A stretch of 64,000 nucleotides of DNA from Sorangium cellulosum (GTDB lineage: Bacteria; Myxococcota_A; Polyangia; Polyangiales; Polyangiaceae). Below are positions 1-8,123 of the stretch, in pieces (position 1 is the stretch's first letter; each line of letters starts with the position of its first letter). Position numbers and translations under genes: made by a program. The stretch lies in contig NZ_CP012670.1 in assembly GCF_004135735.1 (NCBI RefSeq), positions 310,001 through 374,000 on the forward strand. The letters are read 5' to 3'. The notes beneath the pieces were generated by a model that was not told the origin of the DNA, did no database searches, and saw only the letters and a list, made by a program, of their open reading frames with translations.

Positions 1-1
1 G

Positions 2-1408
2 CTGCTCGAGCAGGTGCTCCGCGATCGCGCCCCGCGCGCCCTTCCGCCCGACCTCGCCCTCCACCTCGCGAACGAGCGCGTCGTCCTCGCCGAAGGGCAC
101 CTCAGCCCGCTCGTCGACCCCGCGGGCGCGTGCGCCGCCGTGCTCCTCGCGCTGCGCGACGTGACCGAGCAACGCCGGGCCGCGCAGGCGGCGCGCGAGC
201 AAGGCGCGCGCCTGCACGCGGCCGTCGAGGCGCTCGACGTCGGATTCGTCATCTATGACGCCGAGGAGCGGCTCTGCTTCTTCAACACGGCCTACAAATC
301 GCTCTACCCCGAATGTGCCGCCGCCATTCAGATTGGCAATACGTTCGAAGACGTCGTCCGCGAGGGCTGCCGGAACGGGATCCACCTCCACAGCGGCCTC
401 AGCGAAGACGAGTGGGTCGCCGGTCGCCTCGCGGAGCATCGCCGCCCCGGGGAGGTCTACGTGCGGCGGTTCGGGGACCGCTGGATCACCCTCAAGGGCT
501 GCCGCCTCGCCGACGGCAGCTTCGTCGGCCTGCGGATCGACACCACCGAGCTCAAGGAGGCAGAGCTCGACCTCGAGCGCGAGCGGCAGTTCATCCGCCT
601 CGTGCTCGACACCATCCCGATCATCGTCACGGTCAAGGCTCGGGACGGCAGGATGAAGCTCGTCAGCAAGGGTTACGCCGAGCTGTACGACACCACGCCG
701 GAGGGGGCGGTGGGCAAGACCCTCGCCGATCTGCCGCACTCCCACGCCGAGCTCTCCACCATCGGCGAGATGGACCGGGAGGTGCTCGCGCGCATGCAGC
801 GGGTCTCGAGGGTTCAACCCATCACGCGCCCGAACGGCAACGTGCGGTGGATGTCCATCATCAAGGTGCCGCTCGTCGAGCAGGACGGCACGACGCACAT
901 CCTCGCCATCGGCACGGACATCACGGCGCAGCGGGAGCACGAGGAGCACATGGCCGCCACCATCGCCGAGCTCGAGCGGCAGAAGGAGGCCATCGCCGAT
1001 CAGCTCGCGGTCATCCAGCGCCAGCAGGCGCTCATCCGCGCCCTGTCCACGCCCATCCTCCAGGTCGCCGAGGGCGTGCTCGCCGTGCCCCTCATCGGCG
1101 CGCTCGACGACGCGCGCGCGGCCGACGTCACCAGCAAGCTCCTCGACGAGGTCGTGCGCACGGGCGCTCGCTTCGCCATCATCGACGTCACCGGCGTCGA
1201 GAGCGTCGATGCCGCGACGGCCGACCACCTCGTCCGCATCGTCCGCGCGATCCGCCTGCTCGGCGCGAGCGGCGTCCTCACCGGCATCGGGCCCGCCGTC
1301 GCCCAGTCCATGTGCGGCCTCGGGGTCGACCTCTCCGGCGTCACCACGCACGGCGACCTCCGCGCCGGCATCGAGGTCTGCCTCCGCGCGCCGGGCGCGC
1401 GGCGCTGA
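2..1408 (+). CDS. PAS-STAS signalling protein (RsbR-like), 5' end outside window
   Basis: Likely a cytoplasmic sensor that perceives an unknown signal through PAS domains and relays it through a STAS domain to a stressosome-type or anti-sigma partner. The frame is already open at base 2, so the N-terminus is missing. The GTG at 14 falls inside a PAS-like segment ending 'LRDVTEQRR' and is probably not the true start. Counting from that GTG, PAS domains lie at about residues 65-180 and 195-310, a helical linker at 315-345 and STAS at 348-460. No kinase domain is seen. The STAS core reads 'IDVTGVESVDAATADHL'; RsbR relatives usually have VDT where this has VDA, so the usual phospho-acceptor threonine seems absent. 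It converges on recX with 22 bases between stops. Confidence 0.85.
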   Translation: MLEQVLRDRAPRALPPDLALHLANERVVLAEGHLSPLVDPAGACAAVLLALRDVTEQRRAAQAAREQGARLHAAVEALDVGFVIYDAEERLCFFNTAYKSLYPECAAAIQIGNTFEDVVREGCRNGIHLHSGLSEDEWVAGRLAEHRRPGEVYVRRFGDRWITLKGCRLADGSFVGLRIDTTELKEAELDLERERQFIRLVLDTIPIIVTVKARDGRMKLVSKGYAELYDTTPEGAVGKTLADLPHSHAELSTIGEMDREVLARMQRVSRVQPITRPNGNVRWMSIIKVPLVEQDGTTHILAIGTDITAQREHEEHMAATIAELERQKEAIADQLAVIQRQQALIRALSTPILQVAEGVLAVPLIGALDDARAADVTSKLLDEVVRTGARFAIIDVTGVESVDAATADHLVRIVRAIRLLGASGVLTGIGPAVAQSMCGLGVDLSGVTTHGDLRAGIEVCLRAPGARR

Positions 1409-1430
1409 GCGACGCCGGCGCTCCCCGTCC

Positions 1431-2186
1431 TCAGCCGCGCTCGTCGTCCGGCGGCGGGGCGTCGAGCACGGCGTGGAGCGTCCGGCGCACCACGTCGGGC
1501 GCGTAGCCTTGCCGCGCCAGGAAGGCGTGGAGCTTCTGCCGCTGCTCCCGCGGGTCGAGGCGGGCGAGGGAGCGGAGCTTCTTGCGCGCTGCCCGCTCGG
1601 CCACGGCGCGCTCGTCCGTCCCCTCGTCGGCCATCACCTGCCGGATGGCCGCGTCGGCCACGTCGCGCGCGACGCCCTTCCTGGCCAGGTCGTGCGCGAT
1701 CCGCCGGCGCGAGCGGGGCTTGCCCACGACGCCGGAGCGCGCCATGGCCTCGGCGAAGCGCGCGTCGTCGAGGAGCCCGTTCGCGGTGAGGCGCGCGATC
1801 GCGGTCGCCGCGAGCTCCGGGGGCTCGCCCTTCTCGATCAGGCGCTTCTCGAGCTCCCGGGCCGAGCGTGCCCGGAACGACAGCAGCCGGAGCGCGCGCT
1901 CGTAGGTCTTCTGCGCGGCGTCGGCGGTCGGTCGGGGCGGGGAGGCCGCGGCCTCGCCGGGGGGCCGGGGCGAGGAGGCGTTGGCCTTGCCGGGGGACCG
2001 GGGCGAGGAGACCCTGGCCTTGCCGGGGGACCGGGGCGGGGAGGCCGCGGGCGCAGGGCGGCTCTGCCCGGGCGCGAGGCCCGCGGCGCTCGCCTCGGGG
2101 ACGGTGGCGAAGACGGCGCCATCCACGAGGATGTCGACGTGCCCGGGCCGGCCGGGCGAGGGGACGATTCCGGTGATGATCGGCAT
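1431..2186 (-). CDS. recX: RecX family regulatory protein
   Basis: RecX binds RecA filaments and limits recombination and SOS activity. The 251-residue protein has a short N-terminal segment (1-45), a Pro/Ser/Lys-rich low-complexity stretch (about 46-88), then the helical RecX repeats with 'SARELEKRLIEKG', 'GLLDDARFAEAMA' and 'RRRIAHDLARKGV'. The ATG at 2186 ('MPIITGIV') is chosen because upstream codons are Arg/Pro-rich and resemble no protein. The low-complexity stretch is a DNA repeat with an 11-codon (33 bp) period around 1950-2050 and looks like slipped-strand expansion between two ordinary RecX parts. recA is not in the window. Family assignment is firm; the exact start is less so. Confidence 0.9.
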   Translation of the reverse strand: MPIITGIVPSPGRPGHVDILVDGAVFATVPEASAAGLAPGQSRPAPAASPPRSPGKARVSSPRSPGKANASSPRPPGEAAASPPRPTADAAQKTYERALRLLSFRARSARELEKRLIEKGEPPELAATAIARLTANGLLDDARFAEAMARSGVVGKPRSRRRIAHDLARKGVARDVADAAIRQVMADEGTDERAVAERAARKKLRSLARLDPREQRQKLHAFLARQGYAPDVVRRTLHAVLDAPPPDDERG

Positions 2187-2300
2187 GCGCGAGGGGACGA
2201 TGGCGCAGCCCGGCCGCGCCGCAAGCGTCGGGCGATGGCAAGCCGGCGGCGACGGGCAGCGCATGGCGCAGACCGCTGGCGGGGCGGGGGCGTGGCAGGA

Positions 2301-2359
2301 GGCGCGGGAGCGTGGCGTGCGGCGCGGGAGCGTGGCGTGCGGCGCGGGAGCGGGCGTGC
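2301..2359. repeat. 20-bp tandem repeat, three copies
   Basis: The unit GGCGCGGGAGCGTGGCGTGC occurs perfectly at 2301-2320 and 2321-2340, with a shortened third copy at 2341-2359. It lies upstream of recX in a 572-bp stretch (2187-2758) that otherwise shows no supported gene. Function unknown. Confidence 0.8.
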
Positions 2360-2426
2360 GGCGCGGTTTTCTTCCCCATCGGCTGAGTCCTGGGGGGTAG
2401 CCTGATTGGCCCTGAAGGGATTCACG

Positions 2427-2466
2427 TGAAGGCGGGAAGAGCATTGAGGTCTTCTTCCCGCCTTCA
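2427..2466. repeat. 14-bp perfect inverted repeat (hairpin)
   Basis: TGAAGGCGGGAAGA (2427-2440) and its exact reverse complement (2453-2466) are separated by 12 bases. No T-tract follows on either strand, so it is not a standard intrinsic terminator. It lies between recX and the DUF2169 fragment and could be a protein-binding site or the stem of a small RNA. Confidence 0.65.
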
Positions 2467-2758
2467 TGTCCAAGTCCGGCCTCCACCGAGTCGTGGGTGG
2501 TTTGCGCCCGACGCCCCTTCGGGAAGGCACGACGCGCCCTGCCGCACCCGCGCCGGCACGCGGGGTGATGACATGGAGTGACGCGCCGCTCGCGATCGCC
2601 GGTATCGACACGCTCCGCTGCCTCGCCCCCGTGCACAGCACGTGATACCAGGCGCTCCCGGCGGGCCGCCGGAGCGGGCGCTTGTATCGCTCCAGCCCGC
2701 CGTCTAGAGTGATCGCCCGCCCGCGCGGCGACGCCGCGAGGCTCCCACGACCCCTGCC

Positions 2759-2998
2759 ATGCCTCCGTGGCCGCTCCCTGTCATCGCGCTGAGCCCGGTC
2801 TGCTGCGGTTCCGTGCTGTGGAAGCGCGGTGACCGGTTGCTGGTCACCGTCGTCGTCAAGGCCACGCTGGGCCTGTCGCACCAGCGCGTGGCGTGGCCGA
2901 TTGCCCCCCTGGAGATCGCTCGCGAGGACAGCCACGCGAGCAGCCTGCCCGCGAGCCCGCTCGAAACGGCAAGCGACCTTTCGCCCTATCCGATCTGC
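2759..2998 (+). pseudogene. DUF2169 family protein, N-terminal fragment only
   Basis: The first 80 codons from the ATG at 2759 match the start of DUF2169 proteins, which accompany type VI secretion and PAAR/DUF4150 genes. Visible family signatures are 'GSVLWKRGDRLLVTVVVKAT', an acidic 'REDSH' and 'ETASDLSPY'. Typical members run to several hundred residues. Here recognisable sequence stops near 2998, exactly where the 3' end of the opposite-strand gene (2986-4155) begins; the frame stays open further only as a high-GC shadow of that gene. This is best read as a gene truncated by deletion or rearrangement. A DUF4150 gene still lies 1.2 kb away, consistent with a broken-up secretion neighbourhood. 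Confidence 0.75.
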
Positions 2999-4155
2999 GC
3001 CCGCGTCATCTCGACGCGCAGGATCTCGGCCTGGGCCTCGATGCCGTGGAGGCGCAGGCGCCGGGTCAGGAGGGCCCGTCGGAGGTGGGCGCCGCCCAGG
3101 ATCGTGAGGATGCCGCCCATGGGGAGGACGATCGGCTCGGCGGTGATCCGGTCCGCGCCGCCGGTCGCGAGCAGGACGAGCATCGCCGCGCCCGCGGCGA
3201 GCAGCGGCAGGCCCAGCGTGAGGAAGACGGCGCCGAGGACGAACAGCGTCGTCTGGGCGGGATCGGCGCGGGTGGCCGCGGTCGCCGCGGCGCGCGCCCG
3301 GGAGAGGCTCTGCGGGCACAGGTCGAGCGCGCGGTTCGCCTCCAGGATGGCCTCGATGCGGCGCGGCGCCTCGAGCCCGGCGCGGAGCTCGGCCGAGAGC
3401 TGCTCGGCCGCGGTGGCGACCGCGCCCTGCCGCTCGTGGGCGTTGGCCCGCAGCACGGCGCACACGGTCGCGGCCGACGCGGCGAGCGGCACGTCGTGCG
3501 GCCGCGCGCCGATCGCGGCCAGGACCGCGTCCCAGCGGCGCTCCGCGGTGGCGACATACGCGAGCGCGAAGCGGTGCTCGGTGTCGCTGGCCAGGTCGTC
3601 GGAGCGCGCGTCGCACGGGGCGAGCCAGGCGCGCGCGGCCACGAGGTCGCCGGCGAGCACGGCGTTGCGGGCCAGCATGCAGCGCAGGGCCTGCCGGTGG
3701 CGGGGCAGGGTCAGGAGGTCGAGCGCGGTCTCGAGCAGCGCGCGCTTGCGCGCCGGATCGCGCTCGGCGGAGAAGAGGAGGAGGGTCAGGAAGAAGAGGC
3801 GCTCGGCCGCCTCGGGGCGCGGCCCCGACGCGAGCTCGGCGCGGGTGCTCTGCCAGAGCGCCGCCGCCTCCTGGTGCTTCCAGGGGGCGAGGGTGCCTTC
3901 GTGCAGGAGCTCCGCGACGAGCGGCGGCGGCGCGAGGGGGCGCCCCACCTGGGCGCGCAGGCGCGCGAGGCGCTCGGGCTCCGGCAGCGGGGCGGAGGGG
4001 GCGTGCTGCAGGGGCCGCTCGTCGCGCGCGCCGATCGCGAGCTCCACGCGACAGTACCGGCAGGAGATCCGAGCCCCCGCCGTCGGCGCGGAGAGCGGGG
4101 CGCCGCAATGCGGGCAGAGCAGGGCGCGGATCGTGTGGCTGTAGGTGGTGTCCAC
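2986..4155 (-). CDS. Zinc-ribbon membrane protein, function unknown
   Basis: A 389-residue protein starting at a GTG (4155). The N-terminus carries a zinc ribbon ('CPHCG' near residue 14 and 'CRYC' near 33). The middle (about 60-270) is a helical, Ala/Arg-rich region resembling degenerate TPR-like helices. Two hydrophobic helices follow ('TLFVLGAVFLTLGLPLLAAG' and 'AAMLVLLATGG', about 300-335), and a short basic tail ends the protein. The layout suggests a membrane-anchored protein with a cytosolic zinc-binding head. Its 3' end overlaps the DUF2169 remnant on the other strand. I recognise no named family. Confidence 0.75.
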   Translation of the reverse strand: MDTTYSHTIRALLCPHCGAPLSAPTAGARISCRYCRVELAIGARDERPLQHAPSAPLPEPERLARLRAQVGRPLAPPPLVAELLHEGTLAPWKHQEAAALWQSTRAELASGPRPEAAERLFFLTLLLFSAERDPARKRALLETALDLLTLPRHRQALRCMLARNAVLAGDLVAARAWLAPCDARSDDLASDTEHRFALAYVATAERRWDAVLAAIGARPHDVPLAASAATVCAVLRANAHERQGAVATAAEQLSAELRAGLEAPRRIEAILEANRALDLCPQSLSRARAAATAATRADPAQTTLFVLGAVFLTLGLPLLAAGAAMLVLLATGGADRITAEPIVLPMGGILTILGGAHLRRALLTRRLRLHGIEAQAEILRVEMTRAQIG

Positions 4156-4236
4156 GGTCTTGCGCTGGCGATCTTACGCTGGGCGAGGCGCCGTCTCCTC
4201 GCGCTCGTGGCGCAGGAGCGCGAGGCGCCCCGCGGT

Positions 4237-4764
4237 TCACGGCCCGAGGGAGATCACCGTGACCTGGCTCGGGGCGACGCGCATCCCCGGACAGTTGGTG
4301 CTGTTCTGGATGGATACGCTGGTGAGCTTCGTCAGCGGCATTCCGCCCACGAGCACGGTGAACGAGGCGGTGACATGCCGGCACGGGCCCATGACGGTGC
4401 CCGAGGCGACCCCGGTCGCGACGCCCGCGTTGTCGCCGTTCGACAGCGGGATGACCGTCCCCAGGTTGTGCGTCGGGGCGCCGCTCGTGAGGACGTTGTA
4501 CACGGCGGGGGTGCCCATCATGCCCGTGGCGATGTTGGGGTAGGGGACCGGCGCCGGCGCGGGGGGCGCCGGGGTCAGGCACACGTCGGGGAACCCCGCG
4601 CTGACGCCGCCCATCCCCGCCTGGAGCCGCAGCCGCACCGGTGGTGCCGGCGCCGCCTCCGGCGGTGCGGAGGCCGGATGCCGCGCGGCCCGGCGCGCTG
4701 GCTCCGGCGCGGCCCGGCGTGACCTGTCAGCGAGTGACGCGAGGCTCATGGGAGCCGTGCTCAT
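4237..4764 (-). CDS. DUF4150 PAAR-like protein
   Basis: DUF4150 proteins are PAAR-like tips or adaptors of type VI secretion-type machines and often sit beside toxins. The C-terminal 120 of 175 residues carry the family pattern: 'GVSAGFPDVCLTPAPPAPAP', 'PYPNIATGMMGT', a central 'NLGTVIPLSNGDNAG', and Cys residues in 'GPCRHV' and 'NCPGMRV'. The first 50 residues are basic and Ala/Pro-rich. The start at 4764 ('MSTAPMSLASLA') is preferred; a second ATG lies 15 bases downstream at 4749. No core type VI gene is in the window, so its delivery machine is elsewhere or lost. The nearby DUF2169 fragment supports a shared origin. Confidence 0.85.
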   Translation of the reverse strand: MSTAPMSLASLADRSRRAAPEPARRAARHPASAPPEAAPAPPVRLRLQAGMGGVSAGFPDVCLTPAPPAPAPVPYPNIATGMMGTPAVYNVLTSGAPTHNLGTVIPLSNGDNAGVATGVASGTVMGPCRHVTASFTVLVGGMPLTKLTSVSIQNSTNCPGMRVAPSQVTVISLGP

Positions 4765-4954
4765 CCCGTCGGCCGCGCGGGCGACCACCGAGAGCGGGCA
4801 CGGCCGCGCGGGCGACCGCCGAGAGGGCACCGCCCGTCCTCTGGTAGAGCCGATGCCCGCGAGGGCGTTTCGCCCGGCAGCACAGCGTCCACGGCTCGGC
4901 CGCCACGAGCTCGCCGAACGACGACAAGGCGCGCGACGCCCCTGCCGCGACCGA

Positions 4955-5749
4955 TCAGAGCTGCCCATACTCACGGATCCGGTCGCGCTTTTCTCCCGTG
5001 TCGGACTCCAGATCGACGACGAGCCCGAGGCGCGATTCGACGTAGGCCATCCAGATGGCTCCTTGTGCTGGAACGCTGGTCCAGGTATTCATCTCCGTGA
5101 TCGACAGGAGCCCATTTATACCTCGATCGAAGATTTTAATGTCCTTGAAGCGTAATCCGGACGTGAAGCCGAACTGGACGTTGAGATTGCGGGAATAGAC
5201 GTCTGCGCCGAGGAACAGTTCGACATGCGTGGTCCGGACAAGAGTCCCCTGCGGTCTCAAGGTCGTGGTGAACATGGGAAGGACGACCCCGATCAATTTG
5301 TAGAATTGAAGGCTCGTGGCCGCGCTTGCTCGGAAAGCTCCGGCTTCGAACGTGGCATGGACTCCCAATTCCTTGTCTTCTATCGTCGACATGTTCTCCT
5401 TGCCCACTCCAACGCCTATAAAATACCCGATGTTGAGCTCCTGGGTGGGGCTCGCGGTCTGTCCAAAGCTCACCATGACCGCATGGACAGCCCCCGGAGC
5501 CGTTCCGCCGCCGTAAGTGACTCCGAGTCTTGCAAGATAGGGGAGCTTCGTCTGAGCAATGCCGTTGATGTAGAGGCCATCCCAATGGAATTTCTTTGGG
5601 GGCCGTTGCTCTTGCGCAGATGCCAGAGCGGCAAGGGAGAACACTCCAAGCCCTGATAGCGCGCGCAAGAATGGTTGCCATGACCTGCTCGAATGGTGGG
5701 CCGATGGCTCCCACGAGATGAACGGCGGCGTGGAGTATGTCCGAGTCAT
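4955..5749 (-). CDS. Exported, probably outer-membrane beta-barrel protein
   Basis: A 264-residue unrecognised protein. A hydrophobic segment 'ALSGLGVFSLAALASAQE' (about residues 29-46) looks like a signal peptide with cleavage after ASA. The rest alternates short amphipathic strands with Gly and aromatic residues ('GVTYGGGTAPGAVHAVMVSF', 'LNIGYFIGVGVG', 'TTHVELFLGADVY', 'LNVQFGFTSGLRF'), as expected of an outer-membrane barrel. The ATG at 5749 overlaps the upstream gene's stop as ATGA, indicating translational coupling. A mutated copy of its first ~115 bases is found at 6395-6509. Last gene of a four-gene, lower-GC operon. Confidence 0.7.
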   Translation of the reverse strand: MTRTYSTPPFISWEPSAHHSSRSWQPFLRALSGLGVFSLAALASAQEQRPPKKFHWDGLYINGIAQTKLPYLARLGVTYGGGTAPGAVHAVMVSFGQTASPTQELNIGYFIGVGVGKENMSTIEDKELGVHATFEAGAFRASAATSLQFYKLIGVVLPMFTTTLRPQGTLVRTTHVELFLGADVYSRNLNVQFGFTSGLRFKDIKIFDRGINGLLSITEMNTWTSVPAQGAIWMAYVESRLGLVVDLESDTGEKRDRIREYGQL

Positions 5750-6387
5750 TCGGCCTGCATGCGGGCTATGCACGCGGGGTTCTTCACCAGCTCATCGATG
5801 TCGACGTCGCCGTGCTCGCTCTTGAACACATAAGCGCTTTCCATGGCGCTGAGGCCGAGGATGCTGCTCGTGACATCTGGCTGCGACGGGTCCTCCAAGA
5901 GTCTTATGATGGCGGTGCAAATCGAGTGTTGCGTCTGGGCCAGGTCTCGGATGCTCAGGACGGTCTCGCAGTCGATTGTGCTGCTGCCCAGTATTTCCTT
6001 GTATGCGTTGAATAGCCATACGAATTCTCTGCAATCCATGGACATGTTATGCAGATCGTTCGGTTGTGATGCGATGAGGCATTGCTCCGGAAGCCCTGGC
6101 TCAGGTGAAGGGGTGGGTTTGTCCTCGTCGGCGTTGGGCTTTTTTTCTCTCTTCTGGAGATGTGGAACGCGACGCTGGAGGGTCTTTTCGCAGTTGGCCA
6201 ACCGCTCCCGGGTGACGCTCAGAGTCGACTGAAGATAGGGGGCGTTCTTGCTCGCGACGTCCTGGCGTGATTGAGGCTGATTGTCGCTCTCTGCCGAGAT
6301 TCTTCCCAGATTGTATGCCGTCGCGAGTGCGGCGACCGCAATGGCCCCGAATCCAATCCGTGTTGCTTGCTTCGATGAAGTTTCCAT
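5746..6387 (-). CDS. Membrane-anchored coiled-coil protein, paralogue 2
   Basis: A 213-residue unrecognised protein. One N-terminal membrane helix ('FGAIAVAALATAYNLG') is followed by a charged coiled-coil region ('TRERLANCEKTLQRRVPHLQ'), a Pro/Glu linker, and a Cys-containing domain with 'FNAYKEILGSSTIDCETVLS' and a conserved tail 'VKNPACIARMQAE'. It is clearly paralogous to 6506-7141 throughout: same start (METS), same coil and same tail. Predicted to face the periplasm. The ATG at 6387 starts 'METSSKQATRIG'. Coupled by ATGA to the exported protein downstream. Codon use is less GC-rich than flanking genes. Confidence 0.75.
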   Translation of the reverse strand: METSSKQATRIGFGAIAVAALATAYNLGRISAESDNQPQSRQDVASKNAPYLQSTLSVTRERLANCEKTLQRRVPHLQKREKKPNADEDKPTPSPEPGLPEQCLIASQPNDLHNMSMDCREFVWLFNAYKEILGSSTIDCETVLSIRDLAQTQHSICTAIIRLLEDPSQPDVTSSILGLSAMESAYVFKSEHGDVDIDELVKNPACIARMQAE

Positions 6388-6509
6388 ATGTCGAGCGTCG
6401 CGGGTTGAAGTCCTGATGGCGTGCGCGAGAACGGCGGACCTGATCGGTTCGAGCAGTGAGTCGATGGCTCCCACGGTATGGACCGCGGCGTGAAATGGGT
6501 TCGAGTCAT
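6388..6509 (-). pseudogene. Remnant of a duplicated copy of the exported-protein gene
   Basis: From the ATGA at 6509 this stretch reads 'MTRTHFTPRSIPWEPS', aligning with 'MTRTYSTPPFISWEPS' at the start of the exported protein (5749). The DNA similarity continues for over 100 bases before running into the METS start at 6387. The arrangement shows that a unit made of the METS gene plus the beginning of its downstream partner was duplicated, leaving this stub between the two METS copies. Confidence 0.7.
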
Positions 6510-7141
6510 TCGGTCTGCATGCGGGCTATGCACGCTGGGTTCTTCACCAGAGCATTCATGTCGATGTCGCCATGCTCGCTTCTGAGTGGGTGGGCATTTT
6601 CGTTCGCGTCGATGTCGCGAGGATCGCTCGTGGCGTCTGGCTGCGATGTGTCGTCGAGGGTTCTTCTTGAAATGATGGCGCAAATCGAGTATTGTTTCTG
6701 GGCCAGCTCTAGAATGCTCAAGACGGTCTCGCAGCCGAGCGTGCTGCTGCCCAGTATTGCCTTGTATGCGTTGAAATGTCTCCTGATGTTCGTGCAGTTG
6801 GCGGTCAGATCCTTCGCTTGCGATGCGACGATGCATTGCTTCGGAAGCTCTGGCGCAGGTGATGCTGTGGGGTTGTTTGTATTGATGTGGGGCTTCCCCG
6901 CTCTCTTCTGAAGAGGGTGGTCGCGACGCTGGAGGGCCTTTTCGCAATTGGTCAACCTCTTCTGGGCGGCGCTCAGAGCTGACCGAAGATCGGGGTTGTC
7001 CTTGCTGGCAGCATCCTGGTGCCGTTGAGGACGGCGGTCGCTCGCTGCCGAGGTTCTTCCCAGGTTGTATGCCGCCGCCAAGGCGGCGACCGCAATAATG
7101 CCAGATCCAATCCATGTTGTCGGCTTCGGTGAGGTTTCCAT
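6506..7141 (-). CDS. Membrane-anchored coiled-coil protein, paralogue 1
   Basis: A 211-residue paralogue of 5746-6387. It has an N-terminal membrane helix ('SGIIAVAALAAAYNLG'), coiled coil ('AAQKRLTNCEKALQRR'), Pro/Asn-rich linker, the shared domain 'FNAYKAILGSSTLGCETVLS' and tail 'VKNPACIARMQTE'. Cysteines in the coil, domain and tail are conserved between the copies, suggesting structural or redox roles, whereas the linker and the stretch before the tail have diverged. The ATG at 7141 matches the start of the other copy. It lies 82 bases after the lipoprotein gene on the same strand, so an operon is likely. Function unknown. Confidence 0.75.
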   Translation of the reverse strand: METSPKPTTWIGSGIIAVAALAAAYNLGRTSAASDRRPQRHQDAASKDNPDLRSALSAAQKRLTNCEKALQRRDHPLQKRAGKPHINTNNPTASPAPELPKQCIVASQAKDLTANCTNIRRHFNAYKAILGSSTLGCETVLSILELAQKQYSICAIISRRTLDDTSQPDATSDPRDIDANENAHPLRSEHGDIDMNALVKNPACIARMQTE

Positions 7142-7223
7142 CTGTCGAGTGTCGCGAGGGTGATGATGGTCGTTGATTGAGGGTGTTTGGTATGGTGGAA
7201 GTGGGTCTTCAGGGTGGTATGGG

Positions 7224-7574
7224 CTAGTAGTGGCAGGGATCCTTCTTGGTCGGTGTTATTCCAACCATTTGAGGGGTGATGACTAGAGAGGGGCCGCTGA
7301 CGGGGTATAGTGATTCGCGCCATTCGTTGCATTTCTTTGTGCCTAGGATATTCAGGAATCGTTCCTGTAGCGGTGTCGTCCTCCCGCAGTTGATCGGCTG
7401 AGGGAATCCGGGTCCCTGTACGCATAGCGCTTGACACGTGGGGGATGGATCCATGCACGTCGGTGTTGGCATTTCGTCGAAGATCGTGCATCCGGCTTGG
7501 GATAGTACGGCCGTGGAGATGATCTGGGCGAGGCTGGGACGGATTGTCCTTGAGCGACGACGTGCTGCGGTCAT
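7224..7574 (-). CDS. Small putative lipoprotein
   Basis: A 116-residue protein starting at the ATG at 7574. A basic N-terminus ('MTAARRRSRT') and hydrophobic stretch lead to a lipobox-like 'LSQAGC', predicting lipidation at Cys29. The mature part is short and Cys/Pro-rich ('TPTCMDPSPTCQALC', 'NCGRTTP', 'KKCNEW') and ends 'KKDPCHY'; the even spread of Cys suggests disulfides in the envelope. The frame stays open upstream to 7853, but that extension precedes the signal peptide and is rejected. First gene of the low-GC operon running down to 4955. No family recognised. Confidence 0.65.
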   Translation of the reverse strand: MTAARRRSRTIRPSLAQIISTAVLSQAGCTIFDEMPTPTCMDPSPTCQALCVQGPGFPQPINCGRTTPLQERFLNILGTKKCNEWRESLYPVSGPSLVITPQMVGITPTKKDPCHY

Positions 7575-7856
7575 GGGCTCTTGCTCCGAGGGATATCTGG
7601 AGGTGGCTCGCGTTCGCCTCGAACTGGAGGCAAGAAGATACAGGAAAGGCTGTCGTGTTTCGATGAATCCGTGCGCATGATCGCGGCCAGACATCGCGAG
7701 CGAGCGCGTCGAGGTCACCAATGCTCGCACGCGATGTCCGGGACGTTGCGAGCAGGCAATGACTCGCGCGGCCGGTCGCGGGCCATGTCGCTTCGCTTCC
7801 AGGGAATAGACGAGGGGCGAGCGGTGCGTGGGGTTCACGTCGCGAAGGTTCACTGA

Positions 7857-8102
7857 CAGCGCACCCGGACACTGGCGCGCAGCTACCGCTTGGACGTCTG
7901 GGCCTATGCGGCCGTGGAGCGGCTTCAGGCCGAGGGGCGCGACAGGCTCGCGGGGTCGATCACGGCGTTCTGGGGGTGTGAGCCGATCGGGCCGATGGTC
8001 GGCTCGGGGCCGCTCGCAGGCGCCCTGATCGCGGCCCTCCGCAAGGAGGAGCGCGGAGAGCTCGCGGATCAGGTGGAGTTGCTGCCGAGCGTGAGGCGAT
8101 GA
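7857..8102 (+). pseudogene. Orphan coding fragment, possible gene tail
   Basis: After an in-frame stop at 7854 the frame reads 'RSYRLDVWAYAAVERLQAEG', 'LAGSITAFWGCEPIGPMVGS' and ends 'ELADQVELLPSVRR'. The amino-acid balance looks like real protein, but there is no ATG or GTG, only a TTG at 7890. It is either a 70-residue gene with a TTG start or, more likely, the 3' end of a larger lost gene at the edge of the low-GC island. Family unknown. Confidence 0.35.
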
Positions 8103-8123
8103 ACGCCTGTTCTTCTCGCGGGC

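Noticed and set aside
2427..2466. Intrinsic terminator for recX or the PAS-STAS gene
   Set aside because: The hairpin lies upstream of recX, not after either gene, and has no T-tract on either strand.
1838..4582. A 914-codon minus-strand frame crossing recX, the DUF2169 stub and the zinc-ribbon gene
   Set aside because: It has no motif, is extremely Arg/Pro-rich, and overlaps recognisable genes in other frames.
7575..7853. N-terminal extension of the small lipoprotein gene
   Set aside because: It would place 93 unlikely residues before an evident signal peptide and lipobox.
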